The translations under genes were made by a program, and so were the position numbers. From CAVZBT01 sp963773605 (GTDB lineage: Bacteria; Acidobacteriota; UBA6911), in contig CAVZBT010000005.1 of the NCBI GenBank assembly GCA_963773605.1, positions 708,060 to 772,059 on the forward strand: a stretch of 64,000 nt of DNA, given 5' to 3'. A model generated the notes under the pieces. That model worked only from the letters and a program-made list of their open reading frames with translations. It was not told the DNA's origin and ran no database searches. This document shows positions 9,768 to 19,434 of the stretch, piece after piece (positions within the stretch are counted from its first letter, which is position 1; every line of letters starts with the position of its first letter).

Positions 9768-10820
9768 TCACTCAAGTTTGAGCTTGTAAAATTCGGTCGC
9801 CGTCCCGGAGAACAGCGCGGTCTTCTCCGCTTCGCCGTATTGCGCGGCCAGCCGCTTGAAGGCGTTGAAGATCACCTGATAGCTGCACTGGCCTTTGTCC
9901 GGCGGGAAGTTGCTCTCGAACATGCATCGGTTGGGCCCGAACGCCTCGATGCAGGTTTCGATGTAGGGACGCCATGCGGCTGCGGCTTCCTCGGAAGAGG
10001 GCGGTTTCGGGCGCTGGTGGAAGTCATAGCCGAGCAGGCACATCGCCAGCCCGCCAAGCTTGACGACGACGTTTTCACATTTGGCGATTTCCTGGATCGA
10101 GGCTTTCCACACCGGGAAGATTTCCTCGCGCCGCCCGGCATAGCGGCCGATGCCGATCGGGCCGCCGCAATGATCGAGCACGATTTTGGTGTCGGGAAAG
10201 GCGCGCGCGAGGTCGGCGAGTTCGCCGATCTGCGGATGAAACAGCCAGGCATCGAAGCTCAGGCCCAGTGGCGCGAGGCAGGCAAAGCCCTTGCGGAAGG
10301 TGCTGTCGAGCAGCAGTCCTTGCGGCCGTGTGGCGTACATGCCGGCGACGTTGGGATCGGCATCCCACGCCGACGAGTGGCGGATGCCGCGGAAGCGGCC
10401 GTTGCCGGCAACGATCTCCGCCTCCAGCACCGCCTTCGCGCCGTCGCCGAGCAGCAGGTTGACGTGGCTGACGATGCCGGCGCAGATCGCGGCCTTGCCG
10501 TAGCCGCCGCTCGCGGCCATCGCCGCCACGCCATTGGCGAACTCGACCTCGCCGACGGGCCGGAACGCCTCGGGGCCGTGCGCGCGGTACATCGAGCGGC
10601 AATCGACATAGACGGTGGCGATGATGTTGTGGCCGGAGGCGATGTCGGCCGCCATCTCCTCGATCATGTAGCGCAGGCCGCCGCGGTCCCAGAGGTGGTG
10701 ATGCGGATCGACGATCGGGCGGGCGGGATCGATGATCTCCTCGGTGTACTGCGCCAGCCAGTCTTCGCGTGGATCGGCGTAGAGCCCGCTCTTGGAGGCG
10801 GGTGCAGTGCTGGCGGCCAT
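9768..10820 (-). CDS. Amidohydrolase family 2 (TIM-barrel metal-dependent hydrolase)
   Basis: This intact 350-residue protein belongs to the amidohydrolase_2 family (relatives include lactone hydrolases and ACMSD-type enzymes). The metal-binding strand 1 motif is visible as PIVDPHHHLWD. Later conserved elements are RGIRHSSAWD, FPDTKIVLDHCGGPIG and FESNFPPDKG. The start at 10820 is supported by an AAGGGAGC site upstream on the coding strand. It lies just downstream of, and co-directional with, an epoxide-hydrolase-like gene. The two may share an operon. The substrate is unknown. Confidence 0.9.
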   Translation of the reverse strand: MAASTAPASKSGLYADPREDWLAQYTEEIIDPARPIVDPHHHLWDRGGLRYMIEEMAADIASGHNIIATVYVDCRSMYRAHGPEAFRPVGEVEFANGVAAMAASGGYGKAAICAGIVSHVNLLLGDGAKAVLEAEIVAGNGRFRGIRHSSAWDADPNVAGMYATRPQGLLLDSTFRKGFACLAPLGLSFDAWLFHPQIGELADLARAFPDTKIVLDHCGGPIGIGRYAGRREEIFPVWKASIQEIAKCENVVVKLGGLAMCLLGYDFHQRPKPPSSEEAAAAWRPYIETCIEAFGPNRCMFESNFPPDKGQCSYQVIFNAFKRLAAQYGEAEKTALFSGTATEFYKLKLE

Positions 10821-10866
10821 GGATGTTGCTCCCTTGGATTATTGTTGGCGTGACCTTGCGAAACCT

Positions 10867-11862
10867 TCAGTCCGGCAGGCCACGGATGAAATCGATGATC
10901 GCGGCGCTGACTTCGCTCGGGCGCTCCTGCTGGGTCCAGTGTCCGCAGCCGGGCAGAATTCGCACGTCACGCAGCGTCGTGACGAATTGCCTGAGGTTGG
11001 CGAGATTCTGGTCGATGCCAGGGGGAGCAGCCATCACCAAATCGTGGTCGCCTGCGACGAACAGCGACGGGACCGTCAACTTTACATCTGCAAACGCAGC
11101 CGTCAGCTCCCAATTGCGATCGATGTTGCGATAATAGTTGAGCGGACCGCGGAAGCCGCTGCGCCTGAATTCGCCGGCATAGAACTCGATATCAGCTTCG
11201 CTGAGCCACGCCGGCAGCGTCGTCGTCGATCCTTGCAACATGCCTCCGCCGCGCGGAACCATGCCGGGCGGTCGCGTGATGTCGCCGCGGGCTGCGGCGT
11301 CCCGGAACGCCGCCGCGCCTTCGCCCGACGCGCCGTAGAGCATGCTCAGCACGGTGACCCGTGGATCCCGCTCCATCTCGGCCTCAGCTACACCCGGCTG
11401 CTGGAAATACAGCTGGTAGAATTGCGCGTCCGCAGTCTGCGGCATCACGCTGGTCGGGCGCACCGGCCCGCGAGGCCGGAATGGCACGCTGAGGCAGGCC
11501 ACGGCGCGGAAGCGGTCGGGGCGCAGGCGTGCCGCCTGCCAGGCGATAGCCGCGCCCCAGTCATGGCCGACGATAACAGCGGTTGGCGCTTCGATTGCAT
11601 CGAGCAGCCCCACCAGGTCACCGATCAGGTGGAAGATCGTGTATTGATCGATTGCCTCCGGCCGGTCGCTCTTGCCGTAGCCCCGCATATCAGGAGCGAC
11701 GGCGTGGAAGCCGGCAGCGGCAAGCGCCGTGAGCTGATGGCGCCAGGAATACCAGGACTCCGGGAATCCGTGACACAGGATCACCGGCGGCCCCTTGCCC
11801 TGCTCGGCGATGTTGAGGTGGATGCCGTTGCTCGCGATGACTCGCTGCACAGGTCCGCTCAA
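10867..11862 (-). CDS. Alpha/beta hydrolase, epoxide-hydrolase-like
   Basis: This intact cytosolic alpha/beta-hydrolase shows the epoxide hydrolase/haloalkane dehalogenase motifs: HGFPESWYSW (oxyanion region), nucleophile elbow VGHDWGAAIAW with Asp, and PGCGHWTQQERP with the catalytic His. A cap domain lies between. I prefer the TTG start at 11862 because GGAGGG stands 4 bases upstream and the protein then begins at LSGPVQRVIASNG. The ATG at 11880 would include that site in the coding sequence. The amidohydrolase follows 46 bases downstream, and an exported MBL protein lies upstream on the same strand. The reaction is probably hydrolysis of an epoxide or halide; the substrate is unknown. Confidence 0.88.
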   Translation of the reverse strand: MSGPVQRVIASNGIHLNIAEQGKGPPVILCHGFPESWYSWRHQLTALAAAGFHAVAPDMRGYGKSDRPEAIDQYTIFHLIGDLVGLLDAIEAPTAVIVGHDWGAAIAWQAARLRPDRFRAVACLSVPFRPRGPVRPTSVMPQTADAQFYQLYFQQPGVAEAEMERDPRVTVLSMLYGASGEGAAAFRDAAARGDITRPPGMVPRGGGMLQGSTTTLPAWLSEADIEFYAGEFRRSGFRGPLNYYRNIDRNWELTAAFADVKLTVPSLFVAGDHDLVMAAPPGIDQNLANLRQFVTTLRDVRILPGCGHWTQQERPSEVSAAIIDFIRGLPD

Positions 11863-11907
11863 GCTTCCCTCCCTTTGCATCGGCGCTGAGCGCGAGTTTC
11901 CGCTGCG

Positions 11908-12738
11908 TCAGACCCCTTCGAGAATAATCACCGTCGGCGTGCCCGGCAGCGTGTCGCGTGAAATCTTCAACGTTCGCTCGCTCCGCTGGTCGATGACGAA
12001 TTGCTGGCCGATCAGGCGCATGAATTCGTCGAGCGGGGTAGCGAAACGGTGCATCGGCAGCACCACGGAGGCCCGCAGGCGCTTGGTGATCTCGGAGACG
12101 CCGTCCAGCGACATCGTATAGGTGCCGTCGATCGGGACCATGACGATGTCGAGCCGGCCGATCGCCGCGAAATGCGTATCGTCGAGCTTGTGGTGCAGAT
12201 GTCCGAGATGGCCGATGCAGAGGCCGGCCACCTCGAAGATGAAGATCGAGTTGCCGTCCTTGAGCATCGCCCCACTGGAGCCCTCGCCATAGTAGCGGCG
12301 GATGTCGGTGGGGACGTTGCGGATATAGACGTCGCCGACGCGCGTTGAGACCTGCGCCGCCTGTCCGTTCTCACCCCAGCCATGCAGGACGTGCGGAATT
12401 TTTGGATCGGGAAACAAGGTATAGTGGGTCGAGTGCGCGCGGTTCATGGTGATGACATCGGGCAGCCGCCCGGTCCGGTAGGCGCCGTTGAAGTCGGTCG
12501 CGATCCGCACGCCGCCGGGCGTATCGATGTAATAGGTGGAATGTCCGACATAGGTGATCGCGACGTCTTCGGCCTTGGCGGCAGTCCGGCGAAGGCTGAC
12601 CGGCACGGCGAGCGGCGGGGCGTTCGCCATCGCCAGGCACTCGCTGCGCAAGGGCTGCTGCTGCGCGGCTGCTGGGACGACCAGCAAACCGAGGAAGGCA
12701 AGGGCTGCGGCAAGGGATACGTTGAGCGATCGCAACAT
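11908..12738 (-). CDS. Exported MBL-fold (UPF0173-like) metallo-hydrolase
   Basis: This intact protein of about 276 residues has a Sec signal peptide (MLRSLNVSLAAALAFLGLLV ending AAAQQQ). The mature part resembles the beta-lactamase-fold, UPF0173-like group: ITYVGHSTYYIDTPGG, ITMNRAHSTHYTLFPD, IGHLGHLHHKLDD and VLPMHRF supply candidate metal-binding His and Asp residues. The canonical HxHxDH is changed to the HSTHY form. The start at 12738 gives the neatest signal peptide; the ATG at 12759 adds seven residues. The gene is divergent from the tandem alpha/beta hydrolases. The substrate is unknown. Confidence 0.82.
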   Translation of the reverse strand: MLRSLNVSLAAALAFLGLLVVPAAAQQQPLRSECLAMANAPPLAVPVSLRRTAAKAEDVAITYVGHSTYYIDTPGGVRIATDFNGAYRTGRLPDVITMNRAHSTHYTLFPDPKIPHVLHGWGENGQAAQVSTRVGDVYIRNVPTDIRRYYGEGSSGAMLKDGNSIFIFEVAGLCIGHLGHLHHKLDDTHFAAIGRLDIVMVPIDGTYTMSLDGVSEITKRLRASVVLPMHRFATPLDEFMRLIGQQFVIDQRSERTLKISRDTLPGTPTVIILEGV

Positions 12739-12891
12739 GGCATGACCCATCCGCGGCAAAGGCCGCGGGCCGCAGTGTATCGCCGAATTCCGCGGACGTC
12801 ATGATGGCATTCGCGCACGGCAGCGCGCCGGAATTGCTTCATCGGAGGGCGGACAAATGCCGTATTGTAAAATTCACCCAAGGAGTTCGCC

Positions 12892-13838
12892 GTGACTGAA
12901 AAGACCGCCGCCTCGGCCCCGCATGCCCCGTCATCGAAGCGGCTGGAGCCGTTGCGCCAGGTCGATGCCGGCGTGCTGAGCATCGCCTATTATGAGGCGG
13001 GTCCCGCCGACGGACCGGCCGTGATGCTCATGCATGGCTTCCCCTACGACATTCACAGCTACGTCGACGTCGCGCCGCAACTGGCCGCGCAAGGCTGCCG
13101 CGTCATCGTTCCCTATTTGCGCGGCTACGGCCCGACCCGGTTTCGCAGCCCTGCGACGCCGCGCTCGGGCGAGCAGGCGGCGGTCGGCGCCGACATGATG
13201 GCGCTGATGGATGCGCTTGGGATTAAGCGCGCGGTGTTCGCGGGCTACGACTGGGGTGGCCGCGCGGCCTGCGTCGGCGCGGCGCTATGGCCGGAGCGCT
13301 GCATCGGCCTTGTCTGCGTCAATTCCTATCTGATCCAGGATATCGCCAACGCCATGGCGCCGCTGCGTCCCGAGCGCGAGGTGGCGCTGTGGTACCAGTA
13401 TTACTTCCAGCTCGAGCGCGGCCGGGCGGGCCTTGCCGCCAACCGGCGCGAGATCGCCAAAATATTGTGGACGCAATGGTCGCCGAACTGGCCGATTTCG
13501 ACGATGCCTGCTTCGAGCGGACGGCGATTGCCCACGACAATCCCGATTACGTCGATGTGGTGATCCACAGCTATCGCCACCGTTTTGGTCTGGCCGAAGG
13601 CGATCCGCAATATGCAGATATCCAGCGCAGGCTGGCGGCGCTGCCTCCCATCACCGTACCAACGATTACATTGGACGGCGCAGGCGATGGCGTTGCGCCC
13701 GCAACCGATGGCACCGCCAGCGCGTCGAAATTCACCGGCCGCCGCGTTCATCGCGTGGTGCCGCGCGCCGGGCATAATCTGCCGCAGGAAGCGCCCGAGG
13801 CGTTTGCAGCGGCGGTGATGGAGCTGGTCAAGGCATAG
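12892..13838 (+). CDS. Alpha/beta hydrolase, first of a tandem pair, frameshifted
   Basis: This alpha/beta hydrolase of about 315 residues is close to the epoxide hydrolase/dehalogenase group. The motifs are LMHGFPYDIHSY, nucleophile elbow AGYDWGGRA with Asp, and PRAGHNLPQEAPEAF with the His. A break near 13492 interrupts the match to its tandem paralogue (SPNW, then DFDDACFERTAIAHDNPDYV). The GTG start at 12892 has an AAGGAG site 6 bases upstream. No signal peptide is present, unlike the downstream paralogue, so it should be cytosolic. Only 3 bases separate it from the second copy, so they form one transcription unit. Confidence 0.88.
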
Positions 13839-13841
13839 CCG

Positions 13842-14861
13842 ATGTCCGATTCCGTCGACCGCGCGCGCCGTCTGCTGCTCGGCGCGGCCTTGTCGGGAGT
13901 AGCAAGCAGGGCGTTTGCCCAAGCTGAGGCGCCCGCGCGCCCGGCACACGCGCCGCCGTCGCGGCGGATGGAGCCGTTGAAGCATATCGATGCCGGTGTT
14001 CTCAATATCGCCTATTATGAAGAGGGCCCCGCGGACGGACCGGTCGCGATCCTCCTGCACGGCTTTCCCTACGACATTCACACTTATGTAGATGTCGCCC
14101 CGCAACTGGCGGCGCAGGGCTGTCGCGTCATCGTCCCCTACTTGCGCGGCTTCGGCGCGACACGCTTTCGCGACCCGGCGACGCTCCGGTCCGGCGAGCA
14201 GGCCGCGATCGGCGCCGATGTCATCGCGCTGATGGACGCACTTGGTATCCAGCGCGCCGTCTTCGCCGGGCACAATTGGGGTGGCCGCGCGGCTTGCGTC
14301 GCCGCGGCGCTATGGCCGGAACGTTGCCGTGGCATGGTGACCGTGAACAGCTACCTGATCCAGGACCTTGCGCGCGCTATGGTGCCGATCAGCCCGAAAT
14401 ATGAAGTCGCGCTCTGGTACGAGTATTACTTTCAGACCGAGCGCGGGCGGGCCGGACTTGCAGCCCATCGGCGCGAGATCGCGCGGATGCTCTGGCAAGA
14501 ATGGTCGCCCGAGTGGGATTTCGATGACGCGACCTTCGAGCGCTCTGCGGTTGCCCACGACAATCCCGACTATGTCGACGTCGTGATCCACAGCTATCGC
14601 CATCGCTTCGGCCTTGCCGCGGGCGATCCGCACTATGCCGATTTGCAGCGGCGACTGGCGTCATTGCCTCCGATCTCCGTGCTGTCAGTGACGCTGGATG
14701 GCGACAAGGACGGCGTGCTGCCCGCGAGCGACGGCAGCGCAAGCGCGTCCAAATTCACCGGCCGCCGCATTCATCGCGTGGTGCCGGGCGCGGGACATAA
14801 TGTGCCGCAGGAAGCGCCGGAAGCGTTCGCTGCAGCGGTGATGGAGTTGATCAGCGCCTAG
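13842..14861 (+). CDS. Exported alpha/beta hydrolase paralogue with Asn at the nucleophile position
   Basis: This intact 339-residue protein is closely similar to the preceding gene along its whole length. It has an added N-terminus with twin arginines and a hydrophobic stretch (RARRLLLGAALSGVASRAFA), which looks like a Tat or Sec signal peptide. The oxyanion motif LLHGFPYDIHTY and the terminal PGAGHNVPQEAPEAF are conserved. The nucleophile elbow reads AGHNWGGRA, with Asn (codon aat) where the sister gene has Asp. In this family that residue forms the covalent ester, so direct catalysis should be impaired unless Asn is deamidated or the chemistry differs. See findings. Confidence 0.9.
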   Translation: MSDSVDRARRLLLGAALSGVASRAFAQAEAPARPAHAPPSRRMEPLKHIDAGVLNIAYYEEGPADGPVAILLHGFPYDIHTYVDVAPQLAAQGCRVIVPYLRGFGATRFRDPATLRSGEQAAIGADVIALMDALGIQRAVFAGHNWGGRAACVAAALWPERCRGMVTVNSYLIQDLARAMVPISPKYEVALWYEYYFQTERGRAGLAAHRREIARMLWQEWSPEWDFDDATFERSAVAHDNPDYVDVVIHSYRHRFGLAAGDPHYADLQRRLASLPPISVLSVTLDGDKDGVLPASDGSASASKFTGRRIHRVVPGAGHNVPQEAPEAFAAAVMELISA

Positions 14862-14955
14862 GTCGAGTTTGCCGCATGGCAAGCCGCTTCCGAAAACCGT
14901 CATCCTCCCTGCGCAAGTTCTCCGAGAAGGACAGAATTTTACGGGGCGGAATTCC

Positions 14956-15927
14956 ATGGCGAAGCGTCACGTCTTGCTTGCGGTCTGGCTGGTGTCCTTT
15001 GCCGCGATCCCATCGGCTTCGGCCGAGGAATTCCCCAGCCGTCCGATCACCTGGGTCGTGCCCTTCGCGCCGGGCGGCATTACCGATACGACATCGCGCA
15101 TCGTCGCCGAGGAAATGTCGAGGACGCTGGGCCAGTCGGTCGTGATCGACAACCGTGCCGGCGGCGGCGGAGCCGTCGGCACCGAACAGGTGGCGCGCGC
15201 CAGGCCCGATGGCTACACGATGATCTACGGCACGCAGGGCACGATGGCGGCCAACGTCACGTTGCGCAAAAACCTGTCCTACGATCCGCTGACGAGTTTT
15301 CTGCCGGTGCATCTGGTCGGCGAAAGCCCAAACCTGTTCGTCGCCTATCACGGCGCGTCCTATCATTCGGTGCCGGAGTTCATCGCCTACGCCAAACAGA
15401 ATCCGGGCAAGGTGACGTTCTCCTCTTCCGGCGTCGGCACCGCAACGCATCTGGTCGCCGAGTTGTTCAAGACGGTCACCGGCATCGAGATGCAGCACGT
15501 GCCTTACCGGGGCAGCGCGCCGGCACTGAACGACATGATCGCCGGCCGCGTCGATGTCATGTTCGATTACCCGGTCTCGGTCGGCCCGCATGTCGAGGCC
15601 GGCAAGCTGAAGGTGCTGGCGACGACCGCGCCGGAACGGTTGCGCGCGTTCCCTGACGTGCCGACCATGGCCGAACTCGGCATGAAGGACATGACCACCC
15701 AGAGCTGGTCCTCGATCATGGTGCCGGCAGGAACGCCGGCGCCGGTGGTCGACCGGCTGGCGGCGGCCGCGCACGCGGCGCTGTCGTCGGAACGCGTGCG
15801 CACGCATTTCGAAAAGGTCGGCACCCGCCCGATGATGCTGCAAAAGGCCGAGATGATCCCGTTCATCGAAAAGGAGATCAAGCGCTGGGGCGATGTGATC
15901 GAGCGGGCAGGGCTGGAGAAGCAGTAG
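14956..15927 (+). CDS. Bug/TctC-family tripartite tricarboxylate transporter substrate-binding protein
   Basis: This intact 323-residue periplasmic binding protein begins with a signal peptide (MAKRHVLLAVWLVSFAAIPS ending SASAEE). Family hallmarks are ITWVVPFAPGGITDTTSRIV, VIDNRAGGGGAVGTEQVARA, and HVPYRGSAPALNDMIAGRVD. No membrane subunits (TctA/TctB) are next to it, as is common for orphan Bug proteins, so the ligand (often a carboxylate) is unknown. The ATG at 14956 places the signal peptide at residue 1. It follows the alpha/beta hydrolase pair by 94 bases and may be co-transcribed. Confidence 0.92.
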   Translation: MAKRHVLLAVWLVSFAAIPSASAEEFPSRPITWVVPFAPGGITDTTSRIVAEEMSRTLGQSVVIDNRAGGGGAVGTEQVARARPDGYTMIYGTQGTMAANVTLRKNLSYDPLTSFLPVHLVGESPNLFVAYHGASYHSVPEFIAYAKQNPGKVTFSSSGVGTATHLVAELFKTVTGIEMQHVPYRGSAPALNDMIAGRVDVMFDYPVSVGPHVEAGKLKVLATTAPERLRAFPDVPTMAELGMKDMTTQSWSSIMVPAGTPAPVVDRLAAAAHAALSSERVRTHFEKVGTRPMMLQKAEMIPFIEKEIKRWGDVIERAGLEKQ

Positions 15928-15933
15928 CTCATA

Positions 15934-15977
15934 GCGTTTTCGAGCGAAGTGGATCCCGGTTCGCGTGAAGAAAACGC
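15934..15977. repeat. Palindromic intergenic element, possible terminator
   Basis: Inverted arms gcgttttc and gaaaacgc flank a 28-base middle, between the convergent Bug protein and ABC permease genes. The sequence resembles a short element I associate with Bradyrhizobium intergenic regions (from memory). A role in termination is plausible because of its position. Confidence 0.5.
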
Positions 15978-15991
15978 GTCGAAATGAGGAT

Positions 15992-17517
15992 CTATTCCCG
16001 CCGCGGGCTGATCTTCCACGTCGCCGCGAGAATGGCCGCGGTCATCGCGCCGCTGATCACAGCGGCGACCGGGATCGATGACGGCGAGCGCTGCGGTCGC
16101 GGCCCAGCCGATCGAACAGAAGGCTTCCGCGAACGTCGCCAGCCGCGACGAGGTCTGGCGGCGGCGAAACTGGCTGCGCTTGGCCTGGACGCGGAACCAG
16201 AGCTGGATCGCAGTCGCCGAGACGGTCGCGACGATGACGCCGAGCGCGGTGACGATCGCCTGCGTCACGGAGGCAAAGGCAAGCGCTGCGATCAGCGGCG
16301 CGAAGACGGCGCCGATTGCGATCAGCACCACCTCGATCTTGGCGCGGATCACGCGGGACGGCGGCAGCGGTGCGGTCGCGACCAGGTCGGCGGCATCTTC
16401 TCCTGATATCGTCAGCCAGGCGAGGCCGCCGGCAAGCTGCCCCGCCGCCATCACGATCACGGGCGTGATCAGCACGATCGCGGCCGAGCTATCGGAAAAA
16501 CTTCGCCATAGCATCAGGGCTGGCGGCACCAGATAGAGCAGCTGCATCAGGCTTTGCGACAACAGCCACGGGATCGCGCCGCAGCAGCAGGAACTCCTTG
16601 GTGCGCAGCGCCTGTTGCCGCGAACCGCCGCGAAATGCGGTCGCGCGCGGTCCGCGGCGGACGGTGCGGGCGGTTGCGGCGACACTGACGACGGTATCGG
16701 CAAATCTCGGCGAGAACACCGCCATCACGACGCCGAGCAGCACGAGCCCGCCGGCCATCAGCCACGACAGCACCATGCCATCGCCGATCGCCGCGCGCGC
16801 CGGCCACCACAGCGGGCTGTCGAGCCCAGGCGCATAGGCTGCGGCGGCATCGGAGGTCAGCACCGTAAAGCGAGATAGCGTACCGTAGGAAAGAATGGCT
16901 GCGACCTGGAGCGCGATGACGAAGCCGGCGCCGATGATGGCGGCCACGATCTGCGCGACGAGGCGGGTGCGGCTCGGGCCGATCAATCGGAACAGCGCGA
17001 TCGTGATCGCGATCGCAACGGCCGCGGCCGAGAGGCCGATGGCGACGACGACGCCGAACGCCGAAAGCCATCGGATGCCGCCACCGATCACGAGAACATC
17101 GATGAAGGGTGTCGAAAACAGCAGCGCCATCCCGATCACGGATAGCCCGATCGCGGCGATCCGTACCGAGAACACGTTGGCGAGGTTCGCGGGCGACGAC
17201 ATGATGAGATCGAGATCGGCGCGGGCGTAGAACACCCGCGTCACGGATTCGATGGCCTGCGACAGCATCAAGGCCCAGGCCAGAAAGATGGTCGACGTGA
17301 TGACGATCAATTCAGGCTTGCCGAGCGGGGCCTGCAGATCGGCGAAGCGGCCGATCACCGCATAGGCCGGCAGGTGCATGATGGCGACGAACACGGTCAG
17401 GGCGATGACCGCGCGCTTTCGCTTTCCGCGTCTGCCGGCGATCATCGCCAGCCATTCGCGCCAGGCCAGACGGATCTCGTGCCGGGCAAACCAGGTGAGC
17501 GCCGCGGCCGAACTCAT
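15992..17517 (-). CDS. ABC-2-type transporter permease, frameshifted
   Basis: This integral membrane protein of about 508 residues is the partner of the ATPase gene upstream, with which it shares a 4-base ATGA overlap (17514-17517). It starts MSSAAALTWFARHEIRLAWR and carries many hydrophobic segments, for example AVIALTVFVAIMHLPAYAVI and LLVAAIIGAGF-like stretches. A middle cytoplasmic loop contains RQQALRTKEFLLLRRDP. Breaks lie near 16560 and 16070, and the last frame ends LAATWKISPRRE at 15992. The whole is probably an exporter. The substrate cannot be inferred. Confidence 0.82.
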
Positions 17518-18266
17518 GCGGCGGCTGCCTCGGTGTCGACCAGAGCGATGAACATGTCTTCGAGGCTGGTGTCGTTGCGGCCGTTCTGCTGGCGCAGCTC
17601 AGTGAGCGTGCCCTCGGCCACCAGCCGGCCTTTGGCGATGACGCCGATGCGGTCGGCCATCCGCTCGGCGACTTCGAGAATATGCGTCGTCATGATCACG
17701 GTGCAGCCGGCACGGACGCGGTCCTGCAGCAGTCCCTTGACGTGACGCGCCGACAGCGCATCGAGGCCGGTCAACGGCTCGTCCAGGATGATCAGCCGGG
17801 GATCGTGAACCAGCGCGCCGGCCAGCGCGACCTTCTGGCGCATGCCCTTCGAGAAGCCCTCGCAGCGTTCGTGCAGGTGCGGCTCAAGGCCAAGCGACAC
17901 CAGAAGCTGCTGCGCCGAGGGGCCGGAAACCGCGGGATCGATGCCCCAGAGGCCGGCGACGAATTCGAGATATTCCAGCGGCGTCAGCTTGTCGTAGATC
18001 ATCGGCTCGTCGGAGACCCATGCCATGATCTGCTTGGCGGCGACGGGATCGGCGAGTGCGTCGATGCCTAAAATGGAGACAGAGCCGGCATCGGGCCGCA
18101 GCAGGCCGGCGACCATCCGCAAGGTCGTGGTCTTGCCGGCGCCATTGGGGCCGAGCAGGGCGTAAAATTCGCCTGCGCGAACGGTCAGGTCGAGGGCGTC
18201 GACCGCGGGGCGGTCAAAACGCTTCGTTAACCCTCGCACTTCGAGCGCCGATACATCTGGCTGCAT
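17514..18266 (-). CDS. ABC transporter ATP-binding protein
   Basis: This intact ATPase of 250 residues powers the adjacent ABC-2 permease. Motifs are Walker A LLGPNGAGKTTTL, signature FSKGMRQKVALAGAL, Walker B RLIILDEPLTGLD and switch TTHILEVAERM. I chose the ATG at 18266 (MQPDVSALEVRGLTKRF); the longer open frame upstream is not family-like. It belongs to the group of ATPases paired with ABC-2 exporters rather than with binding-protein importers. Confidence 0.93.
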   Translation of the reverse strand: MQPDVSALEVRGLTKRFDRPAVDALDLTVRAGEFYALLGPNGAGKTTTLRMVAGLLRPDAGSVSILGIDALADPVAAKQIMAWVSDEPMIYDKLTPLEYLEFVAGLWGIDPAVSGPSAQQLLVSLGLEPHLHERCEGFSKGMRQKVALAGALVHDPRLIILDEPLTGLDALSARHVKGLLQDRVRAGCTVIMTTHILEVAERMADRIGVIAKGRLVAEGTLTELRQQNGRNDTSLEDMFIALVDTEAAAA

Positions 18267-18554
18267 GATGACGGGACGGTCCGGTTTCGTTGTTGTCCGG
18301 AACATGCACCGAAGAACTTTCGGCACGGTGAATCGGGCGGCCCAAATCGTGCCGAACCCCGCAACTTCCCGGGCTGCGGCATTTCTGCGCAATTCTTAAC
18401 AACACGGCGGCCAGCGCTTTGTTGACAGGGCTCGGCGCTTTGGGCTCAATGCAGCGGGACATATGCGGCTACGGGCATCGTGGATGCCTGGCAGCGTGTA
18501 GACACAAGATGCGGAAAAGGCGATCGACAGAATCGCCTGGCATCGGGGAGGGAA

Positions 18555-19434
18555 ATGATGCTGGACTTCGTTCAGCAGCTGGTGAGTGGCATCGCGCTCG
18601 GCTGCGTCTACGGCCTGATCGCGCTCGGTTTCGTGCTCGTTTACAAGGCAACCGAGGTCGTCAATTTCGCCCAGGGCGATTTGATGATGCTGGGCGGGTT
18701 CTTCGCCTTCACCTTCATCGGCATGCTCGGCCTCAATTACTGGCTCGGATTCGCCGGCGCGGTCATCTGCCATGGCGGCGTTCGGCATGCTGGCCGAGCG
18801 CGTCGTGGTGCGCCCGATTCTCGGCTATCCGCAGTTTTCCATCATCATGGCGACGATCGGGCTCGGATATTTCCTGCGCTCCGTGGTCGGCATGATCTGG
18901 GGCACCGACGATTTCAAGATCGAGACGCCGTTCAGCGACGGCGTGTTGCGGATCGGCAGCCTGGTGCTGGCCTACGACAAGCTCTCGGTGATCGCCGCGA
19001 CCGTCATCCTCTGCGCGCTGCTTTATTTGTTCTTCAACCGCACCACGCTCGGCACCGCGATGCGCGCCAGCTCGGAGAACATGCTGGCCGCCTACTACAT
19101 GGGCATCCCGGTCAAGCGCGTGGTGTCGATCGTGTGGGCGATCTCTGCGGCGGTCGCGACTGCCGCCGGTGTGCTGCTGGCGCCGATCACGTTCATTCAT
19201 TCCAATGTCGGTCTCGTGCTCGGCCTGAAGGCGTTTCCCGCCGCGGTGCTCGGCGGCTTCGGCTCCATTCCCGGCGCCGTGGTGGGCGGCGTGCTGATCG
19301 GCGTGATCGAGAGCATGGCCGGCTTCTACCTGCCGCAGGGCTGGAAGGATGTTGCGCCCTACATCGTTCTTCTGGTGGTGCTGTTGCTCAAGCCCGAAGG
19401 CCTGTTCGGTATTCATACGCGGAAGAAGGTCTAA
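18555..19434 (+). CDS. livH: Branched-chain amino acid-type ABC permease LivH, frameshifted
   Basis: This is the first gene of a liv-type importer operon. The inner-membrane permease starts MMLDFVQQLVSGIALGCVYG with the family-typical YGLIALGFVLVYKATEVVNF and AQGDLMMLGG. A break near 18770 joins it to FGMLAERVVVRPILG. The C-terminus has AVLGGFGSIPGAVVGGVLIG and LLLKPEGLFG. An AG-rich ribosome site (ggggaggga) precedes the tandem ATGs at 18555/18558. The stop TAA overlaps the livM ATG by one base. The liv family carries amino acids but also many aromatic and dicarboxylic acids. Confidence 0.9.
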
